In this document: positions 52,609 through 61,977 of the stretch, one piece after another | Layout of the letters: each line of letters begins with the position of its first letter | How positions within the stretch are numbered: the stretch's first letter is position 1 | NCBI GenBank assembly: GCA_002082585.1 | Contig: CP020563.1 | Location: 7,682,001-7,746,000, forward strand | Reading direction: 5' to 3' | From: Kitasatospora albolonga | GTDB taxonomy: Bacteria; Actinomycetota; Actinomycetes; Streptomycetales; Streptomycetaceae | DNA length: 64,000 nt | Notes under the pieces: generated by a model | What the model was told of the DNA's origin: nothing | Database searches by the model: none | The model's input: the letters and a program-made list of their open reading frames with translations, nothing else | Position numbers and translations under genes: made by a program

Positions 52609-54254
52609 GAAGGGTCTCCCGGCTGGCTGGCGGTCAGGGCCGGAGCGAGGAGCTCCGCCGTGGTGTGCTGAGGCGCCTCGGGCGCGGCAGGCAGGGTGAA
52701 GTGTATGCGGGTGCCCTCGCCCGGATCGGCGTCCAGCCAGATCCGGCCACCGTGGAACTCGATGATCTTCCGGCAGAGGGCCAGGCCGATGCCCGTCCCC
52801 TCGTACTCGTCGCGCGCGTGCAGCCGCTGGAAGATCACGAACACCTTGTCCTTGAACTCGGGCGCGATCCCGATCCCGTTGTCCGAGACGGTCAGATGCC
52901 AGCTCTCGTCCTCGCGTACGCACGCGACGGTGATCCGGCACTCCACGTCCGCGCGGCGGAACTTGACCGCGTTGCCGATGAGGTTCTGCCAGACCATCGT
53001 GAGCGCCGTGCCGTCCCCGACGAGCTCGGGCAGTGTGTCCGGCCGCTCGACCACGGCCCCGGACTCCTCGACCGCCAGCGTCAGATTGCCGAGCGCACGG
53101 TCCAGCGACCGGCCCAGATCGACCGGTTTCCAGCCCTCGTGGACCCGGCCCACCCGCGAGAAGGTCAGCAGGTCGTTGATGAGCACCTGCATCCGCTTGG
53201 CCCCGTCCACCGCGAAGGCGATGTACTGCTTGCCCCGGTCGTCCAGCTCGTTGCCGTACCGCTTCTCCAGGAGCTGGCAGAAGGAGGCGACCTTGCGCAG
53301 CGGCTCCTGGAGGTCGTGGGAGGCGACGTACGCGAACTGTTCCAGCTCGGAGTTGGAGCGGCGCAGCTCCTCCGTCTGCTCGGCGAGCAGGGTCTCACGG
53401 CCCTGCGCCCCGTCCAGCTCGTCGACCAGCCGCCGCCGCATGTCCTCGACCGCCCCGGCCACCGCCTGGACGTCGGAGGGCCCCTTGACCTCGATCCGCT
53501 GGCCGAAGGCCCCCGACCGTACGCGCTCCGAGGCCACCCGCAGCCGGTTCAGCGGAACGCCCACCACCCGGTGGAGCAGCGTGCTGAGCGCCACCACGGT
53601 CAGGACGAAGACGACCACCAGCGCGACGAGCACCTGGTCGCGGGTGGTGCGGGCGTCGTTCAGCTCGGCCCGTGCGGTGTCCCGGGCCTCGGCGAGACGG
53701 TCCTGCTGGGTGCCGTAGGCCCGCCGCAGCTCGTCGAAGTCCGCCTTGCTGCTCTGGAGCTGTGCCGCCGTACCGGACTCGTTCGGCCCCTGCTCGCGGA
53801 CGATCCGCAGCAGCGGCTCCGCTTTGTTCTTCCGCCACTGCCGGGCGGCCGTCTCGATGGCGTCGAGGTCCTCGGCGAACTGCTTCTGCCCGCCGACCAG
53901 CTGCCGGGCCCGGGCCAGCCGTTCCCGTTCGGCCACCTTGCCCGCCTCATAGGGTTCGAGGAACGAGTCGTCGCCCGTCAGGGCGAAACCGCGGACCCCG
54001 GTCTCCTGGTCCAGCAGCGCGTTCTGGAGCTGGAAGGAGGCCGACCGGGCGGGCTGTATTCGGTCGACCAGCTCGGTGGTGCGGTCGGACATCCGGGCCA
54101 GCACGAGCCCGCCGATCACCAGGCAGGCGCAGACGACCACGACGAAACCGCCGAGGATCAGATGCACCCAGTTCTGCACCGAGAGCCGGGCGGCCAGGCC
54201 GGCGCGCCGGGCGCCCGCCGTCGCTCCCGTACCCGTGGACTGTCGCGTGTTCAT
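52605..54254 (-). CDS. Membrane histidine kinase, CHASE3-HAMP-HisKA-HATPase
   Basis: 549 residues from ATG 54254. TM1 about 29-53, CHASE3 sensor about 60-195 (RSASFQLQNALLDQETGVRGFALTG), TM2 about 205-225, HAMP, phospho-accepting His in ASHDLQEPLRKV near 308, HATPase with NLIGNAVKF and DNGIGI. It overlaps the upstream receiver-phosphatase gene (ATGA) and the downstream response regulator gene (GTGA), so the three proteins are made as a unit. Confidence 0.92.
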   Translation of the reverse strand: MNTRQSTGTGATAGARRAGLAARLSVQNWVHLILGGFVVVVCACLVIGGLVLARMSDRTTELVDRIQPARSASFQLQNALLDQETGVRGFALTGDDSFLEPYEAGKVAERERLARARQLVGGQKQFAEDLDAIETAARQWRKNKAEPLLRIVREQGPNESGTAAQLQSSKADFDELRRAYGTQQDRLAEARDTARAELNDARTTRDQVLVALVVVFVLTVVALSTLLHRVVGVPLNRLRVASERVRSGAFGQRIEVKGPSDVQAVAGAVEDMRRRLVDELDGAQGRETLLAEQTEELRRSNSELEQFAYVASHDLQEPLRKVASFCQLLEKRYGNELDDRGKQYIAFAVDGAKRMQVLINDLLTFSRVGRVHEGWKPVDLGRSLDRALGNLTLAVEESGAVVERPDTLPELVGDGTALTMVWQNLIGNAVKFRRADVECRITVACVREDESWHLTVSDNGIGIAPEFKDKVFVIFQRLHARDEYEGTGIGLALCRKIIEFHGGRIWLDADPGEGTRIHFTLPAAPEAPQHTTAELLAPALTASQPGDPS

Positions 54255-55555
54255 GAAAGTTCCGATCCCCAGCCCAGATGCAGGACGGCCACATCGTCCG
54301 CAAGGCCGCCGTAGGGGGCGGCTCCCTCGGCGGCTCCCGCCACCAGCGCGTCGACGAACCGGCGGCCCGGCAGCTGCCCGTGGGCCCGCGCCATCTCCAG
54401 CAGCCCGTCCTCGCCGAGACGGCTCTCCGGGCCGTTGCGCCCCTCGAAGAGGCCGTCGGTGAAGAGGACGAGACCGTCCCCGGGCTCCAGCGGCAGGTCG
54501 ACCGTCTGCCACCGGCCCATTCCGGGCAGCAGCCCGAGCGCCATACCGCCCTCCGGCTCCACCCAGTGCACCTTCTCGCCCCGGCGCAGCAGCAGGCCGG
54601 GGTGGCCCGCCCGCACGATCTGCGCGCTGCGCCCGTCGGGCGCGAAGGCCAGGGAGGTGACGGTGGCGAAGACATGCGAGTCCGAGCGCTCGGCGACCAG
54701 GATCTCCTCCAGCAGCTCGATCTGCTCCAGGTGGGAGGTCCCGCACAGCACGGCGGTACGCCACGCCACCCGCAGGCAGACCCCGAGCGCGGCCTCCGCC
54801 GCACCGTGCCCCGAGACATCGCCGATCACCGCGTGGACCGTGCCGTCGGAGGTCTGCACGACATCGTAGAAGTCACCGCTCAGCAGCCCGTGGACGCGCC
54901 CCGGCTCGTACCGGGCGCGAGCCCGGAACCGGTCGTCGCGCAGCAGCGGGACGGGGAGCAGACCGCGCTCCAGGCGGGCGTTCTCCTGGGCGATCAGCTG
55001 ATTGGAGCGCAGCGCCGCCGCCGCCCGTTCCACTTCCTTGCGCTGGAGGGCGTAGCGGATCGCCCGCGAGAGCACCTCGGGGTCCAGCCTGCCCTTGACC
55101 AGGTAGTCCTGGGCGCCCTGGGCGACCGCCCGCAGCCCCGTGCCCGACTCCTCCAGGCCGGTGAGGACGACGATCGCGGCGTCGCTGTCGGACTCCAGGA
55201 TCTGGCGTACGGCGTCCAGGCCGTGGACGTCCGGGAGGTGCAGGTCCAGCAGGACACAGACCGGGGTGGCGCAGGTGTTGAGGAAGGCGCGGGCCTCGGC
55301 GAGCGTCTTGCGCCAGGTGAGGGCGGAGTCCAGCTCGCTGTCGGTGAGCATCTCCTCGACCAGCAGCGCGTCACCCGCGTCGTCCTCCACCAGGAGGATC
55401 GTGGCGTCGACGTTCCACAGCAGGGCGCTGGGGGAGGAGTCCCCGGTGGCCTCCTGCTGTGCGGGGATGCCGGCGGTGCCCACAGGTTTCAGAGACATGC
55501 CCATGGGTGTCTCGGCCAACCCCTCCACCCCCTCGGACGACCGGGTTCGGACCAT
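54251..55555 (-). CDS. Response regulator with PP2C/SpoIIE phosphatase output
   Basis: 434 residues from ATG 55555 (a shorter start at MGMSLKP near 55504 is possible). Receiver about 50-170 with Asp in LLDLHLPDVHG and Lys in YLVKG; coiled linker; SpoIIE domain about 200-430 with intact LLSGDFYD, GDVSGHG, FTDGLFEGRN and ADDVAV. It is RsbU/RssB-like: phosphorylation by the overlapping kinase would switch a phosphatase that acts on a STAS protein and frees a sigma factor. Confidence 0.9.
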   Translation of the reverse strand: MVRTRSSEGVEGLAETPMGMSLKPVGTAGIPAQQEATGDSSPSALLWNVDATILLVEDDAGDALLVEEMLTDSELDSALTWRKTLAEARAFLNTCATPVCVLLDLHLPDVHGLDAVRQILESDSDAAIVVLTGLEESGTGLRAVAQGAQDYLVKGRLDPEVLSRAIRYALQRKEVERAAAALRSNQLIAQENARLERGLLPVPLLRDDRFRARARYEPGRVHGLLSGDFYDVVQTSDGTVHAVIGDVSGHGAAEAALGVCLRVAWRTAVLCGTSHLEQIELLEEILVAERSDSHVFATVTSLAFAPDGRSAQIVRAGHPGLLLRRGEKVHWVEPEGGMALGLLPGMGRWQTVDLPLEPGDGLVLFTDGLFEGRNGPESRLGEDGLLEMARAHGQLPGRRFVDALVAGAAEGAAPYGGLADDVAVLHLGWGSELS

Positions 55556-55708
55556 CCGGCCGATCGTCGGGAAGCATATGTGATCGGCGGCCCCGGCAGA
55601 TGCCGCAGGGCGCCGCCCGGACAGGAGCGGCCGGGCACCCTCCCGGGTGCCCGACCGGACGAACGGCGGGGCGCGGAGCCCTTGGTTCGGTTCAGGGGGT
55701 GCGGGGGC

Positions 55709-56605
55709 TCACGCCTCCACGCTCATCCCCTTGCGCAACTGCTTCACGATCCGGGTCAGCAGCCGCGACACATGCATCTGGGAGACGCCCAGCTCCGCAC
55801 CGATCTGCGCCTGCGTCATCTCGGCCCCGAACCGCATCTGCACGATCCGGCGCTCCCGGTCGTCCAGCTGCTCCAGCAGCGGTGCCAGGGTGTGCAGGTT
55901 CTCGACGGTCTCCATGGCCGGGTCGTTCTCGCCGAGCACATCGGCGTACGCGCGCTGCTCCTTGCCCGACTCGCTGTCGGCCGAGGGGGTGTCGAGGGAG
56001 CCAGCGGAGTAGCCGTTGGCGGCCACGAGCCCCTCGATGATCTCCTCCTCGGGCAGGTCGAGGTGGGCGGCGAGCTCCTTGACCGTGGGGTCGCGGTCCA
56101 GCTCGGCGGAGAGCTGCTCCTTCGCCTTGGCGAGGTCGACCCGCAGCTCCTGGAGGCGGCGCGGTACGTGCACGGACCAGGTGGTGTCGCGGAAGAAGCG
56201 CTTGATCTCGCCCACGATGTAGGGGACGGCGAAGGTGGCGAACTCGACCTCGCGGGAGAGGTCGAAGCGGTCGATCGCCTTGATCAGCCCGATCGTGCCG
56301 ACCTGGATGATGTCCTCGGTGTCGTCGCCGCCCCGGTTGCGGAACCGGGACGCGGCGAAACGGACCAGCGAGAGGTTCATCTCGATCAGGGTGTTGCGCG
56401 CGTACTGGTACTCGTGGGTGCCCTCCTCCAGAACCTGGAGGCGGTCGAAGAAGACCTTGGACAGGGCCCGCGCGTCCTTGGGGGCGACCTTCCCGGCGTC
56501 CTCGACCCAGGGCAGTTCCTCGGCGCCGACGTCGGTCCGCGCGCCTGTGAGCTCGTCGCCCATCGGCGCCGTCGCTCCGGTGGCTCGCACAGACATCGCC
56601 GTCAT
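55709..56605 (-). CDS. RNA polymerase sigma factor, SigB/SigF/SigG subfamily
   Basis: 298 residues from ATG 56605 with GGAGGG seven bases upstream. Regions 2-4 are complete: EDIIQVGTIGLIKAIDRFD, EFATFAVPYIVGEIKRFFRD, PRRLQELR and the C-terminal helix-turn-helix TQAQIGAELGVSQMHVSRLL. Group 3 stress or sporulation sigma factor. Adjacent anti-sigma-type kinase, STAS and phosphatase genes suggest partner-switch control. Confidence 0.92.
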   Translation of the reverse strand: MTAMSVRATGATAPMGDELTGARTDVGAEELPWVEDAGKVAPKDARALSKVFFDRLQVLEEGTHEYQYARNTLIEMNLSLVRFAASRFRNRGGDDTEDIIQVGTIGLIKAIDRFDLSREVEFATFAVPYIVGEIKRFFRDTTWSVHVPRRLQELRVDLAKAKEQLSAELDRDPTVKELAAHLDLPEEEIIEGLVAANGYSAGSLDTPSADSESGKEQRAYADVLGENDPAMETVENLHTLAPLLEQLDDRERRIVQMRFGAEMTQAQIGAELGVSQMHVSRLLTRIVKQLRKGMSVEA

Positions 56606-56910
56606 GGTGTCACCCTCCCTGTCACCCAATGTGTCGGACGGTCGCCTTCCCGGTCATTCCGAAGTCATGCCTGCCTTCCGCAAAACTTCTTGAGATTCCC
56701 CCGGAACTTCTTGAGGCCCCCCGGACCCGGGCCCCGCGCCCGCCCGAAAGGACCCCGGGCGGACCCCGGGACGGACCTGGACGGACCCCGGGACGGACCC
56801 GAGCGGAGCAGCCTCGCGCGCATGGCAAACTTGAGCGGGGTGTTTCGGCCTGCGGTGATCCACGATCCGCGGCGAGAAGACGCGAGAAGATGGATGACAG
56901 AGGAACGGCC
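56606..56910. other. Divergent intergenic region with 22-bp direct repeats
   Basis: 305 bp between the sigma factor and the SDR gene. GGACCCCGGGACGGACC recurs at 56761 and 56783 in two 22-bp tandem units. AACTTCTTGAG occurs at about 56684 and 56705. I find no clear promoter or hairpin; both promoters must be here. Confidence 0.6.
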
Positions 56911-58395
56911 ATGACGGTGACAGAGGACAGCCCGGAGCTCGCTCCCGGAACCGACGAGTTCGGTCCCGGTATCGACCCGGAGCGGCTGGCCGTCTGCCTG
57001 AGCGTGCTCGACGAGCTCGACCGGATCGAGGTCGACCACCCGGACGCCATCGCCGTCCGCCGCGCCACCGCCGGGATCTACCGGACCGTGAAGCAGCGCC
57101 GCCGCCAGGAGCGCCGGGCCGCCAAGACCGCCCATGACCGCGCCGTCACCGAGGCGACCGCGACCGGCTCGGCCGAGCGCATCGACGACGAGACCCAGGG
57201 CGTCCTGCCCTCCTCCTCCACCGTCGGCGAGATCGCCGGGATACTCCAGCGCCCCCGGTCCTGCTACATCTGCAAGACCCGGTACGTCGAGGTGGACGCG
57301 TTCTACCACCAGCTCTGCCAGCCCTGCGCCGCGGAGAACCGCGCCCGCCGCGACGCCCGCACCGACCTCACCGGGCGCCGGGCGCTGCTCACCGGCGGCC
57401 GGGCGAAGATCGGCATGTACATCGCGCTGCGGCTGCTGCGCGACGGCGCCCACACCACCATCACCACCCGCTTCCCCAACGACGCGATCCGCCGCTTCAA
57501 GGCGATGGAGGACAGCGCCGACTGGATTCACCGGCTGAAGATCGTCGGCATCGACCTCCGCGACCCGGCCCAGGTCGTCGCGCTGGCCGACTCCGTCGCC
57601 GCCGAGGGCCCGCTCGACATCCTGATCAACAACGCGGCCCAGACGGTACGCCGGTCCCCGCAGGCGTACAGCGAGCTCGTGGCCGCCGAGTCCGCCCCGC
57701 TGCCCCCGGGCGCGCTGCCCGCCGCCGAGGTCATCGGCACCTTCAACAGCGGTACGGTCGACCGCGTCGCCGCCCTGCCCGCCGCCCGCAAGGAGGGCCT
57801 CAGCGCCCAGGAGGTCACGGACCTGGCGCTGGTCACCGGCTCCGCATCCCCGGCCCGGATCGCCGCGGGCACCGCGATCGACGCGGGCGGCCTCGTCCCG
57901 GACCTGCACGACACCAACAGCTGGGTCCAGACGGTGGAGGACGTCGAGCCGATCGAGCTCCTCGAGGTCCAGCTCTGCAACTCCACCGCCCCCTTCATCC
58001 TGATCAGCCGGCTCCGCCCGGCCATGGCCGCGACGGCCGCCAAGCACTCCTATGTCGTCAACGTCTCCGCGATGGAGGGCGTCTTCAGCCGGGGCTACAA
58101 GGGAGCGGGTCACCCGCACACCAACATGGCCAAGGCCGCGCTCAACATGCTCACGCGCACCAGCGCCCAGGAGATGTTCGAGAAGGACGGCATCCTGATG
58201 ACGGCCGTGGACACCGGCTGGATCACCGACGAGCGCCCGCACCCGGACAAGATGCGCCTCGCCGAGGAGGGCTTCCACGCCCCGCTCGACCTCGTCGACG
58301 GCGCGGCCCGGGTCTATGACCCGATCGTGCGCGGCGAGGGCGGCGAAGCGCTCTACGGCTGCTTCCTCAAGGACTACGCCCCCGCGAACTGGTAG
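56911..58395 (+). CDS. SDR family oxidoreductase with N-terminal zinc ribbon
   Basis: 494 residues from ATG 56911 (AGAGGA upstream; ATG 56890 also possible). Residues 1-105 are charged helices, then a CYICKTRY...CQPC zinc knuckle near 110-135, then a Rossmann domain with GGRAKIGMYIALRLL, NNAAQ and a SAMEG...GYKG...K pattern replacing the usual Ser-Tyr-Lys. The cofactor loop is GGRAKIG rather than TGxxxGIG. Substrate unknown; the fusion is conserved in actinomycetes as far as I recall. Confidence 0.75.
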   Translation: MTVTEDSPELAPGTDEFGPGIDPERLAVCLSVLDELDRIEVDHPDAIAVRRATAGIYRTVKQRRRQERRAAKTAHDRAVTEATATGSAERIDDETQGVLPSSSTVGEIAGILQRPRSCYICKTRYVEVDAFYHQLCQPCAAENRARRDARTDLTGRRALLTGGRAKIGMYIALRLLRDGAHTTITTRFPNDAIRRFKAMEDSADWIHRLKIVGIDLRDPAQVVALADSVAAEGPLDILINNAAQTVRRSPQAYSELVAAESAPLPPGALPAAEVIGTFNSGTVDRVAALPAARKEGLSAQEVTDLALVTGSASPARIAAGTAIDAGGLVPDLHDTNSWVQTVEDVEPIELLEVQLCNSTAPFILISRLRPAMAATAAKHSYVVNVSAMEGVFSRGYKGAGHPHTNMAKAALNMLTRTSAQEMFEKDGILMTAVDTGWITDERPHPDKMRLAEEGFHAPLDLVDGAARVYDPIVRGEGGEALYGCFLKDYAPANW

Positions 58396-58456
58396 ACGGA
58401 GCGAACGGGCCCCGGCCGGCCCAACCGGAACCGCACCTTCCGTGCGGTGGCCGCAG

Positions 58457-58486
58457 ACCCGGCCCAGGATGGTTCCTGGGCCGGGT
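58457..58486 (+). terminator. Intrinsic terminator of the SDR gene
   Basis: A perfect 13-bp stem (ACCCGGCCCAGGA / TCCTGGGCCGGGT) with loop TGGT, followed by TTTT. It lies in the 373-bp gap 58396-58768; the rest of that gap shows no clear gene and should hold the promoter of the small gene at 58769. Confidence 0.9.
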
Positions 58487-58768
58487 TTTCGCTGTCCGAA
58501 GTGGCCGAAAGTGACCCACTGCACACGTTCTATCGAGCGTGGAGCCGCTCATTTGGTTACTCTGAGGCGAACGGACGCCATCGAGGAGCCCACGAAGGTT
58601 CCCCGACCGTCCCGGGACAGGTCTGCAACCCGACCGCCGTCCCGCCCCGACACGGCGCCACCGCGACCGACATATCCCCATCCCTGCCCCGCCCGGGGTG
58701 GTCGGTCTCCGGCACCGAAGCCGGAGCGCCGGCGACGCCCTGGGCGACGCGACACAGAGGAGTGCGCG

Positions 58769-58945
58769 GTGACGACACCAGAACTGACGATGCGAGAGAA
58801 GCGCCCCGCCGAACGGTACGGGGAGCGGACCGCCCGGCCCCAGAAGCTCCGGAACATCGAGGTGTGGGCCAGGTCCGCACCGATCCGGCTGGCCGGTTAC
58901 GAGGACGACCTCGCCGAGCCGCACATCCTGCCCGGCATCGACTGA
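58769..58945 (+). CDS. Orphan 58-residue protein
   Basis: GTG 58769 is preceded by GAGGAG, and codon use looks coding. The protein is polar and charged (MREKRPAERYGERTARPQ at 8-25) with a defined C-terminus (RLAGYEDDLAEPHILPGID). No hydrophobic helix, no Cys. I do not recognise the family. It is transcribed alone between the SDR terminator and a convergent gene. A regulatory microprotein or a peptide precursor are both possible; there is no maturation enzyme nearby. Confidence 0.55.
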   Translation: MTTPELTMREKRPAERYGERTARPQKLRNIEVWARSAPIRLAGYEDDLAEPHILPGID

Positions 58946-58976
58946 CCGCTTCCGCGGGCCCCTTCCGCAGGCCGCT

Positions 58977-60431
58977 TCAGCGCTGTTCACGGCCCGTGTC
59001 CCGGCCCTCCCGCCCCGGTGGGAGCGGCCGGGACACGGGCCGCATGAATTCCCGGACACAGGTGCGGTCCCACCAGTTGCCGGTGGCCCGCAGCTCCCGC
59101 AGATCCGTGAACCGGTAGTGGAACACCCGGGCGCGCACGTGGACGGGAGGGCCGTCCGGGAACGGGTTGTGCGCCAGCAGCCGGAGCGTGTCCCGGTCGC
59201 CGCGCAGCAGCCGCTCGGTGAACGGGCCGAACCAGGAGCGCGCGTACGCGGGGGAGAGCGCCGCGAACCACATCATCCAGTCGAGCCGCAGGTGGTACGG
59301 GGCGAAGAGGCGCGGCAGCCGCCGCACATCGCCCGGTTTGCCGCGGAAACCGTACTCCCGCCACTCCGCGCCCTCGTCCGCGACCGGATCGGCCGTGCCC
59401 TCCACCACCACTTCCAGCCGCATTCTGCTGATGGAGCCGAAGGCACCGTAGGTGTTGACGAGGTGCAAGGGGTCGAAGGAGCGGTTCATCACCTGACGGC
59501 GGGAGAGCAGATTGCGCGCCGGGCGGTAGCTGAGGACCAGCACCAGGGCCGTCACCGCGATGACGGCCACCTCGTACCAGAGCGGCGGTGCCGCCAGGTC
59601 GGGCGGCCGCCCGGCGAGCGGGGTCCAGTCGATCACCGAGAGCGCCAGTGCGATGGTCAGCCAGTTCAGCCAGGCGAAGTTCCCCGACGCGACGAGCCAG
59701 AGCTGGGTGAGGACCATCAGGCCCGCCGCGCAGCTCGCCACCGGCTGCGGGGTGAACAGCAGGAACGGGACCAGCAGCTGGGTGACGTGGTTGGCGGCCG
59801 CCTCGGCCCGGTGCACCGGCCGGGGCAGCCGGTGGAAGAACCAGCTCAGCGGCCCCGGCATCGGCTGGGTCTCGTGGTGGAAGTCCAGACAGGTCAGCCG
59901 CCGCCAGCAGGCGTCCCCGCGCAGCTTGATGAGCCCGGCGCCGAACTCCACCCGGAACAGCAGCCACCGCAGCAGCCAGAGCACGAGCACGGGCGGCGCG
60001 GTGTCCCCCGTACCGAGGAAGACGGCGAGGAACCCCGTCTCCAGCAGGAGCGACTCCCAGCCGAACCCGTACCAGACCTGCCCGACCTGGACGATCGACA
60101 GGTACAGCACCCAGGGCAGCGCCCACAGCAGCATCCCGCCCCAGAGCGGAAGGAGGCCGTCCAGCCCGGCGATCAGGGCCACCGAGACCGCGCAGCCGCT
60201 CCAGGCGACGGCGGCGAAGAGCCGGTCGGAGTAGTGCAGCCGGAACAGCCCCGGCGCCGCCCTCCAGGGGGTGCGCCGGAGCAGTTCCGGTACGGGCAGG
60301 ATGCCGCGCTCGCCGATCAGCGCCCGGAACTGGAGCGCGGCGGAGAGGAAGGCGACCAGGTAGATCACGGCCAGCGTCCGCTGGAAGACCAGCCTGCTCA
60401 GCCAGTAGCCGTCTGCGGAGAACCACTCCAT
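58977..60431 (-). CDS. Lipase maturation factor family membrane protein
   Basis: 484 residues from ATG 60431. Several transmembrane helices in the first 330 residues, with the conserved FRVEFGAGLIKLRGDACW and LDFHHETQPMPGPLSWFFH signature of the LMF1 family, then a soluble beta-rich C-terminal domain. Eukaryotic LMF1 helps lipases fold; the bacterial role is unknown. Last gene of the YndJ-DUF1990-LMF run. Confidence 0.87.
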   Translation of the reverse strand: MEWFSADGYWLSRLVFQRTLAVIYLVAFLSAALQFRALIGERGILPVPELLRRTPWRAAPGLFRLHYSDRLFAAVAWSGCAVSVALIAGLDGLLPLWGGMLLWALPWVLYLSIVQVGQVWYGFGWESLLLETGFLAVFLGTGDTAPPVLVLWLLRWLLFRVEFGAGLIKLRGDACWRRLTCLDFHHETQPMPGPLSWFFHRLPRPVHRAEAAANHVTQLLVPFLLFTPQPVASCAAGLMVLTQLWLVASGNFAWLNWLTIALALSVIDWTPLAGRPPDLAAPPLWYEVAVIAVTALVLVLSYRPARNLLSRRQVMNRSFDPLHLVNTYGAFGSISRMRLEVVVEGTADPVADEGAEWREYGFRGKPGDVRRLPRLFAPYHLRLDWMMWFAALSPAYARSWFGPFTERLLRGDRDTLRLLAHNPFPDGPPVHVRARVFHYRFTDLRELRATGNWWDRTCVREFMRPVSRPLPPGREGRDTGREQR

Positions 60432-60460
60432 CTCTGCCAGTATCGGCCCGTGGGCGGGGT

Positions 60461-60973
60461 TCAGCCCGCCGCGACGAGCCGGCGCAGCGTCCGCCCCAGC
60501 CGACGCGCGTACCAGAGCTGCACGGGCGGTACGAGCGGTCCCGCGAGCCGGGCGTACCAGGCGGCGGGGCGGGAGAACGCCATGACGGTGAACCAGACCG
60601 TGCCGTCGTCCGCCAGCTCCACCACGAAGCACTCCTCGCCGTTCTCCGGGTGCCCGGTCAGGGTGCCGTAGCCGAACCCGGTGCGGCCCTCCTCCCCGTA
60701 CGCCGTCCAGATCACCTCGCACGGCGCGGTCAGCCGTACCGGTCCCGCGCCGAGCGACACCCGGACGCTCGCCCCGGGCTCCGCGCGCGGGGCCGAGGCG
60801 TCGATCCGGGCTCCCGAGGCCCGGTGCATCCGCCACTCGGTCACGGCCGCCCCCGCCACCGCGAAGTCGTCGGCGCCCCGGCCCACCCGGGTGCGGTGGT
60901 GCAGGTGGTGGTAGCCCCGGGGGAGCGGGCCGAGCCGGGTGGCGCCGGTCTCGGGGTAGGTGAGCGTGCTCAT
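60461..60973 (-). CDS. DUF1990 protein
   Basis: 170 residues from ATG 60973. START/Bet v1-like beta-rich domain of the DUF1990 family (HHLHHRTRVGRGADDFAVAG, GFGYGTLTGHPENGEECFVV, AFSRPAAWYARLAGP). Function unknown, possibly lipid binding. Starts with an ATGA overlap with the YndJ gene. Confidence 0.82.
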   Translation of the reverse strand: MSTLTYPETGATRLGPLPRGYHHLHHRTRVGRGADDFAVAGAAVTEWRMHRASGARIDASAPRAEPGASVRVSLGAGPVRLTAPCEVIWTAYGEEGRTGFGYGTLTGHPENGEECFVVELADDGTVWFTVMAFSRPAAWYARLAGPLVPPVQLWYARRLGRTLRRLVAAG

Positions 60974-61806
60974 GCGGTCCTGCTTTCCGAAGGGTGGCGG
61001 TCACGGATGCGCTGCCAGGCGAGGAGCGAGCAGAGGGCGAAGCCCAGCGCGTTGCCCAGGCCATGGGTGGCGGCCATCCAGGTCAGGGTGGGGTGGGGCA
61101 GTCCGGTGGCCTCGCCGATCGCCCAGCTCAGGGCGAGGAGCATGGTGGCCACCAGGACGGCGGCGGAGGTGAGCAGCAGCAGTCGGGTCGTCCTGTCCCG
61201 GCCCCGCTCGCGCCCCAGGCGCCAGGTGAGCAGGCCGACGGTCCACATGCCCGCCGTCAGGACCGCGGCCCCGGCCAGTTCGGCCCAGTCGCCGATGAAG
61301 TAGCCGACGAGGACGAGCAGGGTGCCCAGTGGCACGCTGAGTGCGGCGAACCGGCCCGCGCGGCTTTCGGAGACCCGGCAGACGAGCCCGGCGACCAGGG
61401 CGGCGGCGAAACCGGCGAAATGGAAGTGCGGCACGGTCAGGGCGAGGATCTCCAGGTCGAAGCCGAACAGCTCGTGGCCCGCGCGCTCCGCGACCAGGGC
61501 GAGCGCCGCGACGGCCGGGGTGACGAGCGCGGTGAGCAGCGCGACCTGGCCGGGGGAGAGGTCCCGGCTCCGGATCAGGCGGCGCGGGGCGTGCAGGGCG
61601 AGAAGGACGGTGCCCAGCGCGTAGCAGAGGGCGAACGCGGTGGCGGCGGGGGAGCGCGGCAGCCAGAGGGCGACCGCGCCGGGCACCGCGAAGAGGGGCC
61701 AGAGCCTGCCGATACGGTCCAGCTCCGGCAGCCCGGTCAGCCGCAGCCCCGCCGGGACGACGACGAGCATGCCCACCATCACGATCACGTTGACCAGTAC
61801 GGTCAT
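60970..61806 (-). CDS. YndJ-family membrane protein
   Basis: 278 residues from ATG 61806 (MTVLVNV), preferred over 61836 because that codon lies inside the operator palindrome. About eight transmembrane helices; conserved His/Phe segment VPHFHFAGFAAALV. Role unknown. First gene of a three-gene operon behind a TetR-type palindrome. Confidence 0.78.
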   Translation of the reverse strand: MTVLVNVIVMVGMLVVVPAGLRLTGLPELDRIGRLWPLFAVPGAVALWLPRSPAATAFALCYALGTVLLALHAPRRLIRSRDLSPGQVALLTALVTPAVAALALVAERAGHELFGFDLEILALTVPHFHFAGFAAALVAGLVCRVSESRAGRFAALSVPLGTLLVLVGYFIGDWAELAGAAVLTAGMWTVGLLTWRLGRERGRDRTTRLLLLTSAAVLVATMLLALSWAIGEATGLPHPTLTWMAATHGLGNALGFALCSLLAWQRIRDRHPSESRTA

Positions 61807-61822
61807 GGCCCCACCCCCGGCT

Positions 61823-61877
61823 TTGAACGCGTTCAACTCCTGGGGTGAGCGTAGAGGTTTTCTTGAACGTGTTCAAG
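61823..61877. promoter_or_regulatory. Two TTGAAC-n2-GTTCAA operators
   Basis: TTGAACGCGTTCAA (61823-61836) is perfect; CTTGAAC-GT-GTTCAAG (61862-61877) has seven-base arms. Centres are 40 bp apart, nearly four helix turns, upstream of the YndJ operon. This form is typical of TetR-family regulators, but no such gene is in the window. Confidence 0.7.
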
Positions 61878-61977
61878 ACGGGTGCTCGTGGCCCCCGTGT
61901 CCGCTTGCGGCTCGGCGTCCGGTGCGGCACAGATGGTGACGATCCATCCGTTCGTCATGGACAGTCAGGAGAGCTCC

